This document shows, piece after piece, positions 42,601-50,714 of a stretch of 64,000 bases of DNA. The notes beneath the pieces are model-generated. The model did no database searches and was not told the DNA's origin. It saw only the letters and a program-made list of their open reading frames with translations. Numbering within the stretch: position 1 is the first letter of the stretch; every line of letters starts with the position of its first letter. Source of the DNA: Nitzschia sp. pyKryTriq1 (taxonomy: Eukaryota > Bacillariophyta > Bacillariophyceae > Bacillariales > Bacillariaceae). Both the position numbers and the translations under genes were made by a program. The DNA is taken from NCBI GenBank assembly GCA_956465555.1, contig OY101115.1:2046001-2110000 (forward strand). Direction: 5' to 3'.

Positions 42601-43754
42601 CGCGATCGTTGTTAGAATATGTGCTGCGTCTTCTCGCTCGATCAAGGTGTCAATCGCAGCAATTCCTTGCAAACTGCAAACCTTTTTCTTTGCTTGGTCA
42701 TTCGTCGAGAGCTTCGCTTCGAGCGGTGATCGCGGACGCTTCTTCGCATCTGGGGGGTATTTGATTACCTTATCCGTTTCTTCACGTTTGATCGAATTCG
42801 TTTCTTCACGTTTGATCGAGGGACCTTTGGCGATCCTCGAGTCTTCCGGATCACGCATTCTTTTTTGTTCGTAATCTTTCGCTGAGAGTTGGTCGTCAGT
42901 TGGTGATCGCGAGCGTTTCTTCGAAGCCGATTGGACTGGTGACTGTTGTATTGTAGTGTTCGCCGTAGTTTCCTCTTGCTTGATCAACTTATCCTTGATG
43001 GGTGCCGACTCGAAAGAACTTACTTTTTCGGAAGGCTCGTCGCCCTGTGCGTGCTTCCTCTCTGAGGGTATCTCGTCCTCCTGTTTCATGTCTACTTGTT
43101 GTAGTTCGATTGGGGGAGGGATCGATCTATTCGACGAGTTCCTTTGTTCTTCCGTGGAATTGTCGGCCAGCTTGATAAGAGACATCTCCTGAGAAGAGAA
43201 CGTGACTGCATTGGTCGCAAATTCCACAGAAAGAGTAATGGCACCTTGTAAGTATATATAAACAAAGATTGGACACCCCAACACCCTCGCATAGATTACG
43301 CACCTGGTGGAACATGGACTATTACTCGCTCCTCGTCACTAGGCTCTACTTTTGGAGCTTGGATTTCACTAGAGAAAGTAGTCGAAGAAGCAGCGGGTAC
43401 CAGAGGAGTAGTTTCGTGTTCTTCGGGATTTGCCTTTTCAGCTACAGTCGGTGGACTTGAATCGGAGACAAATGCTGTTCTAGCTAGTACATCAGGAACC
43501 TGAGGAGCAAGGTTTTGTTGTTGAGCACCCCGTTTCTCATCAGGAAGAGTGGTCGCAACTGGGTCAGTGACCCCTTCTTGGTCATCGTTTGATGACTGCT
43601 GGCCAGGGGCAGGGCTAGGAACAGGACTGCTAGTACCGGTAGTCGTAGCATTGGTCGCTTCCGGTGTAGTATCGCTTCGAGATTCTTGGGGTACCCCCGA
43701 CTCCTTTTGTTCTTCACCCACAGCTCCACGTGGCCCTTTACTGGTAGAATCCAT
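39688..43754 (-). CDS. Large helical-repeat protein, probably N-terminal part of fused gene
   Basis: Exons 43754-43304 and 43244-39688 give 1335 aa if read to its own stop; the 59-nt intron is phase-consistent (VPPG joined to AITLSVEF). The first 700 residues are disordered and acidic, with Lys-Glu motifs (IKREE, LIKQEE, VVKSE) matching the SUMO-acceptor pattern and a 45-residue tandem duplication. From about 770 onward helical modules recur: LSGQAKDFLFDYCKIFD with KVAMISSWKTLVKDAMD, and LSGMARKFLGSINIQDAEGF with TVASISGWKAIVRKAAEE, two clear copies plus weaker ones. A strong donor (GCG then GTAAGTATC, 39798/39797) near the end suggests splicing either internally (66 nt, in frame) or onward to 39630 in the downstream block. 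No enzyme domain recognised. Nuclear location is inferred from composition. Confidence 0.7.
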
Positions 43755-44020
43755 ATTCTATTCGTACTCTAGAGATCCTGGAAGTAGAAACTTTCGAGAA
43801 TTTTTCTTTCCTACTCTAGACTAGTAGCTCGAATTCAGCGCTGGACTTTCTGCTGCCTGCAGTAAATAGTAGGAGTAGAAAAAATTCGAGCGGACGAAAT
43901 TCATACACAGTGAGAAGATAACTCAGGAAAAGAAAATCATTGCTGGCCAGGACTGATATCGAAAGGAAGACGCAAGTATAGAGAACTATCGATAGAAACT
44001 TTGAAATTGAATCATCATCG

Positions 44021-44044
44021 GAATAATAATAATAATAATAATAA
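44021..44044. repeat. AAT microsatellite
   Basis: Eight tandem AAT/TAA units. Confidence 0.85.
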
Positions 44045-44400
44045 CATTTTTCTCGTTTCAGTAGACTGCACCGTAGAATTTCTACGTGTGTGGCTGTCAT
44101 ACTTCGTACTGTACGAAATCCGCCCGCGAGCGCCCAACCGCGCTACTCGATGATGATGATAATTGATTCCTTCTTCCAACACAAACTCAAGACACCAAAA
44201 GAGCTACGAATGCATTGACAATGATAATAACAGGAGCACAATCGAAACGAAATTTATCCATTACCTTTCAATTTTCGCAACCTTCAGGATTCGTCTCGAA
44301 CTCTTAGAAGCAGTTACAAGATTGTATCACCAACAGCAACCATCGCTTTTTTTAGTATTGTGATGAAGTTATTGGACGATGTGCTTGTCTCTCTCGCTTC

Positions 44401-44650
44401 TACTAGTAGGTACCAGTACGGTACTATGTACTACCTCGTACTCGTACGAAAAACAATAGCACGTATTAGAAGGCAACCTTGTGGCCTCTCTCTACGCGTA
44501 GCCTCGGTACAGTACAGGTACAAGTTCGTACTGCTACAGGGTACTACTCGTACCTACCGGTACCAAAAAATACAGCTTGTGTACAGTACTCGTATTGTAT
44601 CGGTGTTCAAGTACTACTGGTACCGGTACTGGTACTGTCAAAGTACCAGC
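44401..44650. repeat. GTAC palindrome cluster
   Basis: The longest cluster in the window: GTACCAGTACGGTACT, ACCGGTACCAAAA, CTACTGGTACCGGTACTGG and many shorter GTAC words over 250 bp. Confidence 0.8.
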
Positions 44651-44886
44651 ACTGACTGTATGATACTTTTCTAATGTACAACGAGCGCGCAGTGGGAAAA
44701 AACGCGCGTGCGACTGACGACTCCTCCTCCGACTCCTGACTCCTCATTCCCCGAGTTTCCCCCGACCGACCCCACGATCTCAGACGAACTCCCCCATTCC
44801 ATTTCACACATCACCGCATCATCATCATCAGCTTCGTAATCGTACGAGTACGGTAGCTCGTAGCATGCTTGATGCTTGCATACGCA

Positions 44887-44935
44887 GACGCAAGACGCAA
44901 GACGCAAGACGCAAGACGCAAGACGCAAGACGCAA
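44887..44935. repeat. GACGCAA heptamer tandem array
   Basis: Seven perfect head-to-tail copies of GACGCAA. The unit length is not a multiple of three and the array lies in non-coding sequence 200 bp before the S1 gene. Confidence 0.95.
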
Positions 44936-45142
44936 CACAACAACACCCATCTCTGAGTTCTCAGTTGCATCTTCAAGGTGACCTGTGAATTCGTCTCGCC
45001 TTGTGAAAAAAGTTGTGCTACAGAGTGGGTTGAGGGCATGCAAGTGCAAGTGCAAGTAAAAACATACCATATCGGTCTAGAGATGAAGCCAGCAGAAAAT
45101 GGAAGACCAAAACTCGTACCGGTACCGGTGGTGTCGTTCTTG

Positions 45143-46312
45143 ATGAGGCTTTCGAGAATCTTCCTAGCCGTTTGGCTGGTAATAATCGCATCATCCCACC
45201 ACTCCGGTGTGCATGCCTTTTCAGCTGTTACGATTACATCGCCACCACCAAGGAGCAGGAACACAAAAAATACCCGTCTCTCATCATCATCAGTCTCGAC
45301 ATCATCATCATCATCATCATCGTCTTCCCCCGAAATATCTCTAGAAGAGCACAAGAAGACTCTATCGGAAATACCATGCTACTGGAAACCTCCATGGCAA
45401 AAAAGTCGCTGGCACAGAAGAATACACCTCGAAGATTTACGGGTCGGTCAAAAGCTTCAAGGCGCCATTGTCCAAGAGCTCTTGGAAGGTAGAACTGGAC
45501 CGAAGCTCTTTTTCGATGTTGGCATAGGCCGGACCGACTCCGAAGGGAGATGGAGCATTGTCAACGTCATGTTGCGAATCGAAAGGGGGAAAGAATCCGT
45601 CACCAAAAAGCGGATCGTTCGTTTGAGAAAGAAAGAATTCGTGGAGCTGTGGGTGTCCCGTATTCAGTTGGATTGTGCAAGGGTGGAAGTTTGTCTAGAC
45701 GAGGACAGCATCAAAAAGTACAAATCATCGGCGCCCAAGATTCCTGTTTCGTCTCTTTCGAAAGGTACCGAAGTAACTGGACGCATCGTTCGGATAGTGC
45801 CATTCGGAGTCTTTGTGGATATTGGAGCCAATCGACTTGGTCTTTTGCATATAAAAAAGGTCAGGGAGCTGTACGGAAGGTATGTTGACAAGGAGAAGGG
45901 GCTAGTCGAAGCAGGATTAGAACGTGGGGCCAAAGTCCGTCTTTGCGTAGACTCGATTGACAGGAGAAGGTTGGCCCTTGATTTCACGGAAGACGTGAAG
46001 AATGAAGCAAAGGCCGAGCTGGAGCTGGAAGCAGCTTCTTCAACAACTTCGATATCAGAGGAAGAAACCTCTACTAGCACTGAAGGTGGAAGCTCGGGTA
46101 TGTCGGAGCAAGAACTTGCGGAATGGGCAGCGTTCGCTGCAGTGGGAAATGGCGATGTTGTCATCGACACTGTATCCCAAGGCGCTCAGGACAGTAGTGA
46201 TGGCATTATTGATGACAATGACGAGGAGGACGAGGAAGAAGACGACGACGAATATGATGACTACGACGAAGAAAGAGACATTGAAGATTCGCTAGGCTTA
46301 GGCTACTACTAA
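45143..46312 (+). CDS. S1-domain RNA-binding protein, probably plastid
   Basis: Protein of 389 aa. MRLSRIFLAVWLVIIASS is a signal peptide, and VHAFSAV matches the A-F cleavage motif of diatom plastid presequences (Phe at 26), followed by a Ser/Thr/Arg-rich transit-like stretch. That decides the start: ATGs at 45038 and 45083 are in frame but give no signal and include GTAC-repeat DNA. A clear S1 domain lies at about 205-284 (LSKGTEVTGRIVRIVPFGVF, LGLLHIKKV, RRLALDF). A diverged S1-like fold at about 100-187 is possible (LRVGQKLQGAIVQE). The C-terminal 100 residues are acidic (DEEDEEEDDDEYDDYDEE). S1 proteins in plastids act in ribosome function or RNA processing. The gene converges with the JmjC gene, stops about 60 bp apart. 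Confidence 0.8.
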   Translation: MRLSRIFLAVWLVIIASSHHSGVHAFSAVTITSPPPRSRNTKNTRLSSSSVSTSSSSSSSSSPEISLEEHKKTLSEIPCYWKPPWQKSRWHRRIHLEDLRVGQKLQGAIVQELLEGRTGPKLFFDVGIGRTDSEGRWSIVNVMLRIERGKESVTKKRIVRLRKKEFVELWVSRIQLDCARVEVCLDEDSIKKYKSSAPKIPVSSLSKGTEVTGRIVRIVPFGVFVDIGANRLGLLHIKKVRELYGRYVDKEKGLVEAGLERGAKVRLCVDSIDRRRLALDFTEDVKNEAKAELELEAASSTTSISEEETSTSTEGGSSGMSEQELAEWAAFAAVGNGDVVIDTVSQGAQDSSDGIIDDNDEEDEEEDDDEYDDYDEERDIEDSLGLGYY

Positions 46313-46373
46313 AAAAATGTGATTCCGAGTTTGAACAACTAAATCTAGCTTGATTCCACCTAAAAAAATCAAA

Positions 46374-48200
46374 TCACACGCATCTCCGCTTGGAGTCTCC
46401 GATGTTCCAGTAATGCATCGCAGGTAGCTCTTCAGTCAAATCTTCCTTCCATCTCCCCCCATCGAGAAATAGCTTTGTTGAATCAATGGGCAACCAGGAG
46501 TCTTCCCTTTTACCCATCCCGTCAAAACGAACACGGACATGCTCATCTCTGATTTCCAAGATGGACCCTGCAAAACATTCTTCATCCTCTTCCTCGTCTT
46601 CTGAAGACTCTGAATTTCTAGAAGCCCCATCGACTATTGCCGGCACAATGCACAACACACGAGTAGCGGGACGCAAAGACTTTCGACTTCCCGGTTTGGC
46701 CAGATGCCACACTTCTTCTGGAGTCTTTTGTCGTTTCTTTGAGCCCTTGGCTGCAGTCTTGAGTTTTTTCGCATGGTGAGGAGTCATAACTTCGACCCAG
46801 AAAGGTTTACGCTTTGAATGCTGTGTTTCGGCATCTTCCTTTTGCGATTTGCTTGAAGGACTACCCAACTGTCTATCATCGTTACTTTCCTTCCGCCTCG
46901 CTCTCAATCGAACTGCCCAATCCCTCCACTGTATTCGCTTGGATTGCTTCACTTCCTTTTCATATTGAAGCAGTAATCTTTCGAATTTCCCCATATCTAT
47001 TCTCACCGAGTCGGGCCGACATAGGCATATCTTCGCGAGTCGACCGTAAGGGACCCATTCTGGTACAGCGAAATTTGTTGCCTCGGCGACATTGAAGCCC
47101 GTGTTGAAACCAAAGTGATAACTCCCCGGGAATGTGATCATCGCATCACCGGGGTATTGGACAGTGGTGGTGAATTTGATCCCGGCCTTCTTCAAAATCG
47201 CTGGTGAGATCAGGGCTCTCTTGTGTCGCATGTATTCTGGACAGCCGTTCTTCGCTTGATGATAATGACCCTCGCAAAGCTGCTCCAGACGCTGCGCATC
47301 CTCCCCGGCAGCAACAGCATACCAAACTTTCGGGGCTCCCGCATGTAGATAGTTGATCGAAAGCAAATTCATGTCCTCGGTATGGGCGCAGAATACTGAT
47401 GCCCACATTCCAAAATAGAGATATGGAGTTGTGACACCGGGAATCCCACCTTGATGATCGTCCGGTTGATCACTAAGAAGTAGTTCTAAACAAGAGTGAA
47501 GCTGGGAAATATTCCAACCACAGCAGTAGTCGCTCTTCTTGAACAGAGTGCCTTCCATATCTGCCCCATACAAGGCCGGCTGCATTGTAGGCCCAAGTCG
47601 TTTCCAAAACTTTCTCTGCAACATATCGATCGAAGTCTCACCCGCTTTCGCTCCTACTTGCGATTCCAAATATTCATCTGCCATTTCCCGATACTCTGCA
47701 ACAGACACGGGCGCTAGATCTAGAAAGGTGTACTCGTAAATTCCTCCAATACCCCGTAGCACTTGCTTGATAGGTGACGGCAGCTTCATATCCCCCAGTG
47801 TCGTTCCCGCTGCCCATTCTGGCCCTCGCCCAGTAGGATCGACGCCCCCACTATCCACAAATCCCTTTGGAAGAGAAACTTTCGCCATTCCGTGACGATA
47901 AGGGGTAGGACGTCTCTGAATAATATCTCGAGCCGGTGGGAGTGCTGTTTTGGAAGAAGAACTTGGACTGGACGAGGATTCGTTCCCAGAAGCGCCGTTT
48001 GCGCCTCTCACTACTTCATCATCGTACGTTGGCTCAGCGCTTCGCAGCACTCTCTTGCGGACGTAGTCCGAAAAGGTAGTGGACTGCAACTCTTCCAGAG
48101 TAGGTTTGTGGTGACTGCAGGGTTGCGGCCACTGAGACTTGGTCTTGCAAAAATACGCGGCTTCTTCCAGCACCTGACGATCACGTGCGTTGGCATTCAT
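46374..48200 (-). CDS. KDM4-like JmjN-JmjC histone demethylase
   Basis: Single-exon protein of 608 aa. The JmjC core (about 225-400) closely follows the KDM4/JMJD2 layout: TPYLYFGMWASVFCAHTEDM with iron ligands His273 and Glu275, YLHAGAPKVWYAV, ITFPGSYHFGFNTGFN with His362, and LAKICLCRPD. Cys320 (NGC), Cys392 and Cys394 match the structural zinc site of KDM4. A split JmjN is suggested by KPTLEELQSTTFSDYVRKRV and HGMAKVSLPKGF, with a Ser-rich insert between. KDM4 enzymes use Fe(II) and 2-oxoglutarate to demethylate H3K9me3 or H3K36me3, so that is the inferred reaction. The C-terminus has a Tudor-like segment (FAGSILEIRDEHVRVRFDG, then DSWLP). ATG at 48200. It is one of three chromatin-type proteins in this window. 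Confidence 0.92.
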   Translation of the reverse strand: MNANARDRQVLEEAAYFCKTKSQWPQPCSHHKPTLEELQSTTFSDYVRKRVLRSAEPTYDDEVVRGANGASGNESSSSPSSSSKTALPPARDIIQRRPTPYRHGMAKVSLPKGFVDSGGVDPTGRGPEWAAGTTLGDMKLPSPIKQVLRGIGGIYEYTFLDLAPVSVAEYREMADEYLESQVGAKAGETSIDMLQRKFWKRLGPTMQPALYGADMEGTLFKKSDYCCGWNISQLHSCLELLLSDQPDDHQGGIPGVTTPYLYFGMWASVFCAHTEDMNLLSINYLHAGAPKVWYAVAAGEDAQRLEQLCEGHYHQAKNGCPEYMRHKRALISPAILKKAGIKFTTTVQYPGDAMITFPGSYHFGFNTGFNVAEATNFAVPEWVPYGRLAKICLCRPDSVRIDMGKFERLLLQYEKEVKQSKRIQWRDWAVRLRARRKESNDDRQLGSPSSKSQKEDAETQHSKRKPFWVEVMTPHHAKKLKTAAKGSKKRQKTPEEVWHLAKPGSRKSLRPATRVLCIVPAIVDGASRNSESSEDEEEDEECFAGSILEIRDEHVRVRFDGMGKREDSWLPIDSTKLFLDGGRWKEDLTEELPAMHYWNIGDSKRRCV

Positions 48201-48940
48201 CTTTTGCCTGGTCTTATCGCTACTTCAAAGACGGAGACACTCAGTCGTATTGAGATATTACCACCTTCCGTTCGATCTTGATACGAACCAGCCAGTCGGC
48301 CCTAACCTACGAATTATGTGATGATTTTAATTCTTGTGCACAATTCACAAAAATAAAGGTGAACTTCAAATTATGTAACAACTTTGTACGTTCTTCCTTC
48401 TCTCTCTATTCTAGATACAAGACTCGAGAGATCAGGTCAGAAGATTCCCTTGACAGAAGGAAGAGATAGACTGGAACAGTAGTAGAGTGAGAGTTCAGTA
48501 CTTGTATTGATCTCACCTCAACTGAACACTGAACCTACCGGTACAGGAACTAGTACCTGGTACTTCGCACCATGCACATCACAGCGAGGGGAGGAGCTAA
48601 GAGTTCGAATTTGTGCTTCCGTGTGCTGCATGCACAGTGCGAGGCGGAATGCGGTGCACCGACCGCTTATTATTTTACTTTCGCGCTTTTTTGCTGACGT
48701 CGAAAAAATCGTGTGTCAAGATGCATGGCGCGCGCCGCCGCTCTCCCGTTGTCCTTCCGAGCGAGCCGCGCCCGCCGCGCCAGTCTACCACCACGACTGA
48801 TGACTTGGCAAAAACGAAGATGAAGGCATGATGGAACCACCAGCTACAGTATGAAGTTTCTTCCCAGAGATCTCTCTCTCTCTCACACACACACCATGAC
48901 TACGATCATAATAAGCTAACTAACGATACTCATCACGACA
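48201..48940. other. Divergent promoter region
   Basis: No gene seen. GTAC words around 48476-48572 and a CT-then-CA dinucleotide run at 48871-48894 shortly before the DCC gene. Confidence 0.5.
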
Positions 48941-49585
48941 ATGAACCTCCTCTCTGTAATTACCACATTAATCCTGACAAGCAGTCATGTCGGTGCATTT
49001 GACGCTAAGCCAATACTGCGACAGCACAACGGCATCATCGTCGGGACGACGCAGTGTTCTGCCTCAATAGCTACCACCGAAATCAATACTTCTCCCGAGC
49101 TCTATGACTCCACCACAATTTTTTCGAGAGTGTTCGCTGCAGATAAGCGGCCAGTGATTCTATTTGATGGAGTTTGTAACATGTGCAATTCGGCTGTAAA
49201 CCTGGCTCTAGACTGGGATCCAAAGGGAAAATTGCGATTTTCAGCGCTTCAATCGAACGTGGGGAGGGCACTGCTCGAGGCCAATGGGCGCAATGCCGAC
49301 GATATCTCGTCCATCGTACTGGTAACAAGTGATGGAGCATACATAAAATCAGATGCCATTTTGAAAATTACCGAAGAATTGACGCCGTTTTCACTACTTC
49401 CACTCAAACCTGCTGCCGCGTTGGGACGGGTATTTGTTCCAAAAATTCTACGAGACATCATTTACGACGGTGTTGCTGATAATCGATACAGTATCATGGG
49501 AAAGCGCGATGAATGTCGCTTGGATTCGGATGGTGAATTTGAGAATCGATTTGTCGACGACAGAATTGCAGTGAAACTGGACTAG
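48941..49585 (+). CDS. DCC-family (DUF393) thiol protein, probably plastid
   Basis: Single-exon protein of 214 aa. The defining motif is VILFDGVCNMCNSAVNLAL at about 72-90, with the DxxCxxC pair Cys79 and Cys82 after the Asp; this family is proposed to act as thiol-disulfide oxidoreductases. Further family blocks follow: LRFSALQSNVGRALL and a hydrophobic stretch ending ALGRVFVPKILRDIIYDGVA, with NRYSIMGKRDECRL near the end. The N-terminus MNLLSVITTLILTSSHVGAF reads as a signal peptide ending VGA-F, the plastid-type cleavage context, with a Ser/Thr-rich segment behind it. Bacterial members are about 130 aa, so the extra 65 residues are the presequence. It converges with the RBBP9-like gene, stops about 40 bp apart. 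Confidence 0.88.
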   Translation: MNLLSVITTLILTSSHVGAFDAKPILRQHNGIIVGTTQCSASIATTEINTSPELYDSTTIFSRVFAADKRPVILFDGVCNMCNSAVNLALDWDPKGKLRFSALQSNVGRALLEANGRNADDISSIVLVTSDGAYIKSDAILKITEELTPFSLLPLKPAAALGRVFVPKILRDIIYDGVADNRYSIMGKRDECRLDSDGEFENRFVDDRIAVKLD

Positions 49586-49626
49586 ATTGATAGTACTCAT
49601 AGTAGACCAGAATGCATGAATCGCTG

Positions 49627-50214
49627 CTATTTTGTGGAACTTGATAGGTCAAGGACCGTGTCCAGAATTTCAGGTGCAAACTCAAAAAAATGGGATCTGC
49701 CAGGCAACATACAATATGTAGTCGAGAGGCCCAGGCCACCTTTGATCTTCTCGGCTTCGTAGAGGGGGATAAACGGGTCATCATCTGAATGAAATTGCCA
49801 CCAATGTTTGCAGTTTCCTTTCATGACATCAAATAGGTAACTATTATCCTCTGTTCCATCCTTCTTCGTTTGGGGGTAATAGCCGGACGCTCGTTCGTGG
49901 GCGTCCCCGAGGTCGCTGTACGTCGCAGACACCAAAACACACGCGTGGACTTCATACAGCTCGGCATATCGAAGCGCTGCCTGAGCACCAGAACTGTGAC
50001 CGACCAAAATGACATCTTCGGGATGTTCTTCCTTCTCTGCCAAGGATCGAATGAAAGGGACCCAACGATCTCTTCGGGCGTGAAGTGGGTCGGGAAAATT
50101 CTCACAGTGAGCGCGGATTCCCTTTTCGGCTAGCTGATCGTAGAGCTGACCGTACCAGTTCGATTCGCGGATGTTGTTACAACCATTTCCGGGGCAAATT
50201 ATGACGGACCTCAT
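49627..50214 (-). CDS. RBBP9/YdeN-like serine hydrolase
   Basis: Alpha/beta-hydrolase of 195 aa, the usual size for the RBBP9 group. The sequence opens MRSVIICPGNGCNNIRESNW, matching the family start with its Gly/Asn-rich loop after strand 1. The nucleophile elbow is VILVGHSSGAQAALRY with Ser74; the acid is in FHSDDDPFIP (Asp144-146) and the His in GRSHFFEF (His175), so the catalytic triad is complete. The natural substrate is unknown for most of the family; human RBBP9 hydrolyses aromatic amides. Cytosolic location is inferred from the absence of a targeting sequence. The start is the ATG at 50214; two upstream codons in frame begin with TTG. Confidence 0.88.
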   Translation of the reverse strand: MRSVIICPGNGCNNIRESNWYGQLYDQLAEKGIRAHCENFPDPLHARRDRWVPFIRSLAEKEEHPEDVILVGHSSGAQAALRYAELYEVHACVLVSATYSDLGDAHERASGYYPQTKKDGTEDNSYLFDVMKGNCKHWWQFHSDDDPFIPLYEAEKIKGGLGLSTTYCMLPGRSHFFEFAPEILDTVLDLSSSTK

Positions 50215-50714
50215 ATTCAACCAATGATACGGGGGTTGACGGCATATCTGTCTCTACTCTAGAGGAGAGATGCGTCGAAGGTATCGAGTAAATGGGGCAT
50301 CAATAATCTTCTAAGGTTAGAAGCATGTGGTGCTTTTTTCGTGTTATCATGCATGGTTGCGATGCTACGTAGCGTGCGTGGCGGATTGATTGATTACTTC
50401 GATTGATTCATTCCATTGGTATCTTCGGACTTCGGACTCCAACAGATTTACCGTACGCAGTAGTAGTACCGGTGGTCGACTAAAAAATACTCCCATCCTC
50501 CATCAACGATTTTGATACATACAGTAGTACAGCAAGGATAGAAAGGAAGAGTGTGTGCTAGACTCGTTCTAGAAAGCGCCATTGTCCAATCTGCCCGTGG
50601 TAACAGCTAGGGTATTCGTGTGGCCCTCGTTTACCACGTTGAATATGCATGGATATCCGACCAAACTTTTACGCGTAGAATGAATCTGTGACAGCTGTTC
50701 TACTGATCTAGGTC
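50215..50714. other. Intergenic region, no gene seen
   Basis: About 500 bp with a CTCTACTCTAGAGGAGAG inverted repeat (near 50253-50270) and scattered GTAC words; nothing coding. Confidence 0.5.

Larger units (their letters stand above)
43755..45142. other. Divergent intergenic region with repeats
   Basis: No gene seen. An AAT microsatellite at 44021-44044, GTAC palindromes at 44401-44650 and a heptamer array at 44887-44935. The frame upstream of the S1 gene (44978-45142) includes GTACCGGTACCGG and is taken as 5' UTR. Confidence 0.5.

Noticed and set aside
44887-44935. Possible CRISPR array
   Set aside because: Perfect head-to-tail heptamers without spacers, in a eukaryotic intergenic region.
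44671-45354. 227-codon minus-strand ORF with repeated Cys/Leu segments
   Set aside because: It is antisense to the S1 gene start and gets its length from the heptamer array and ATC repeats.
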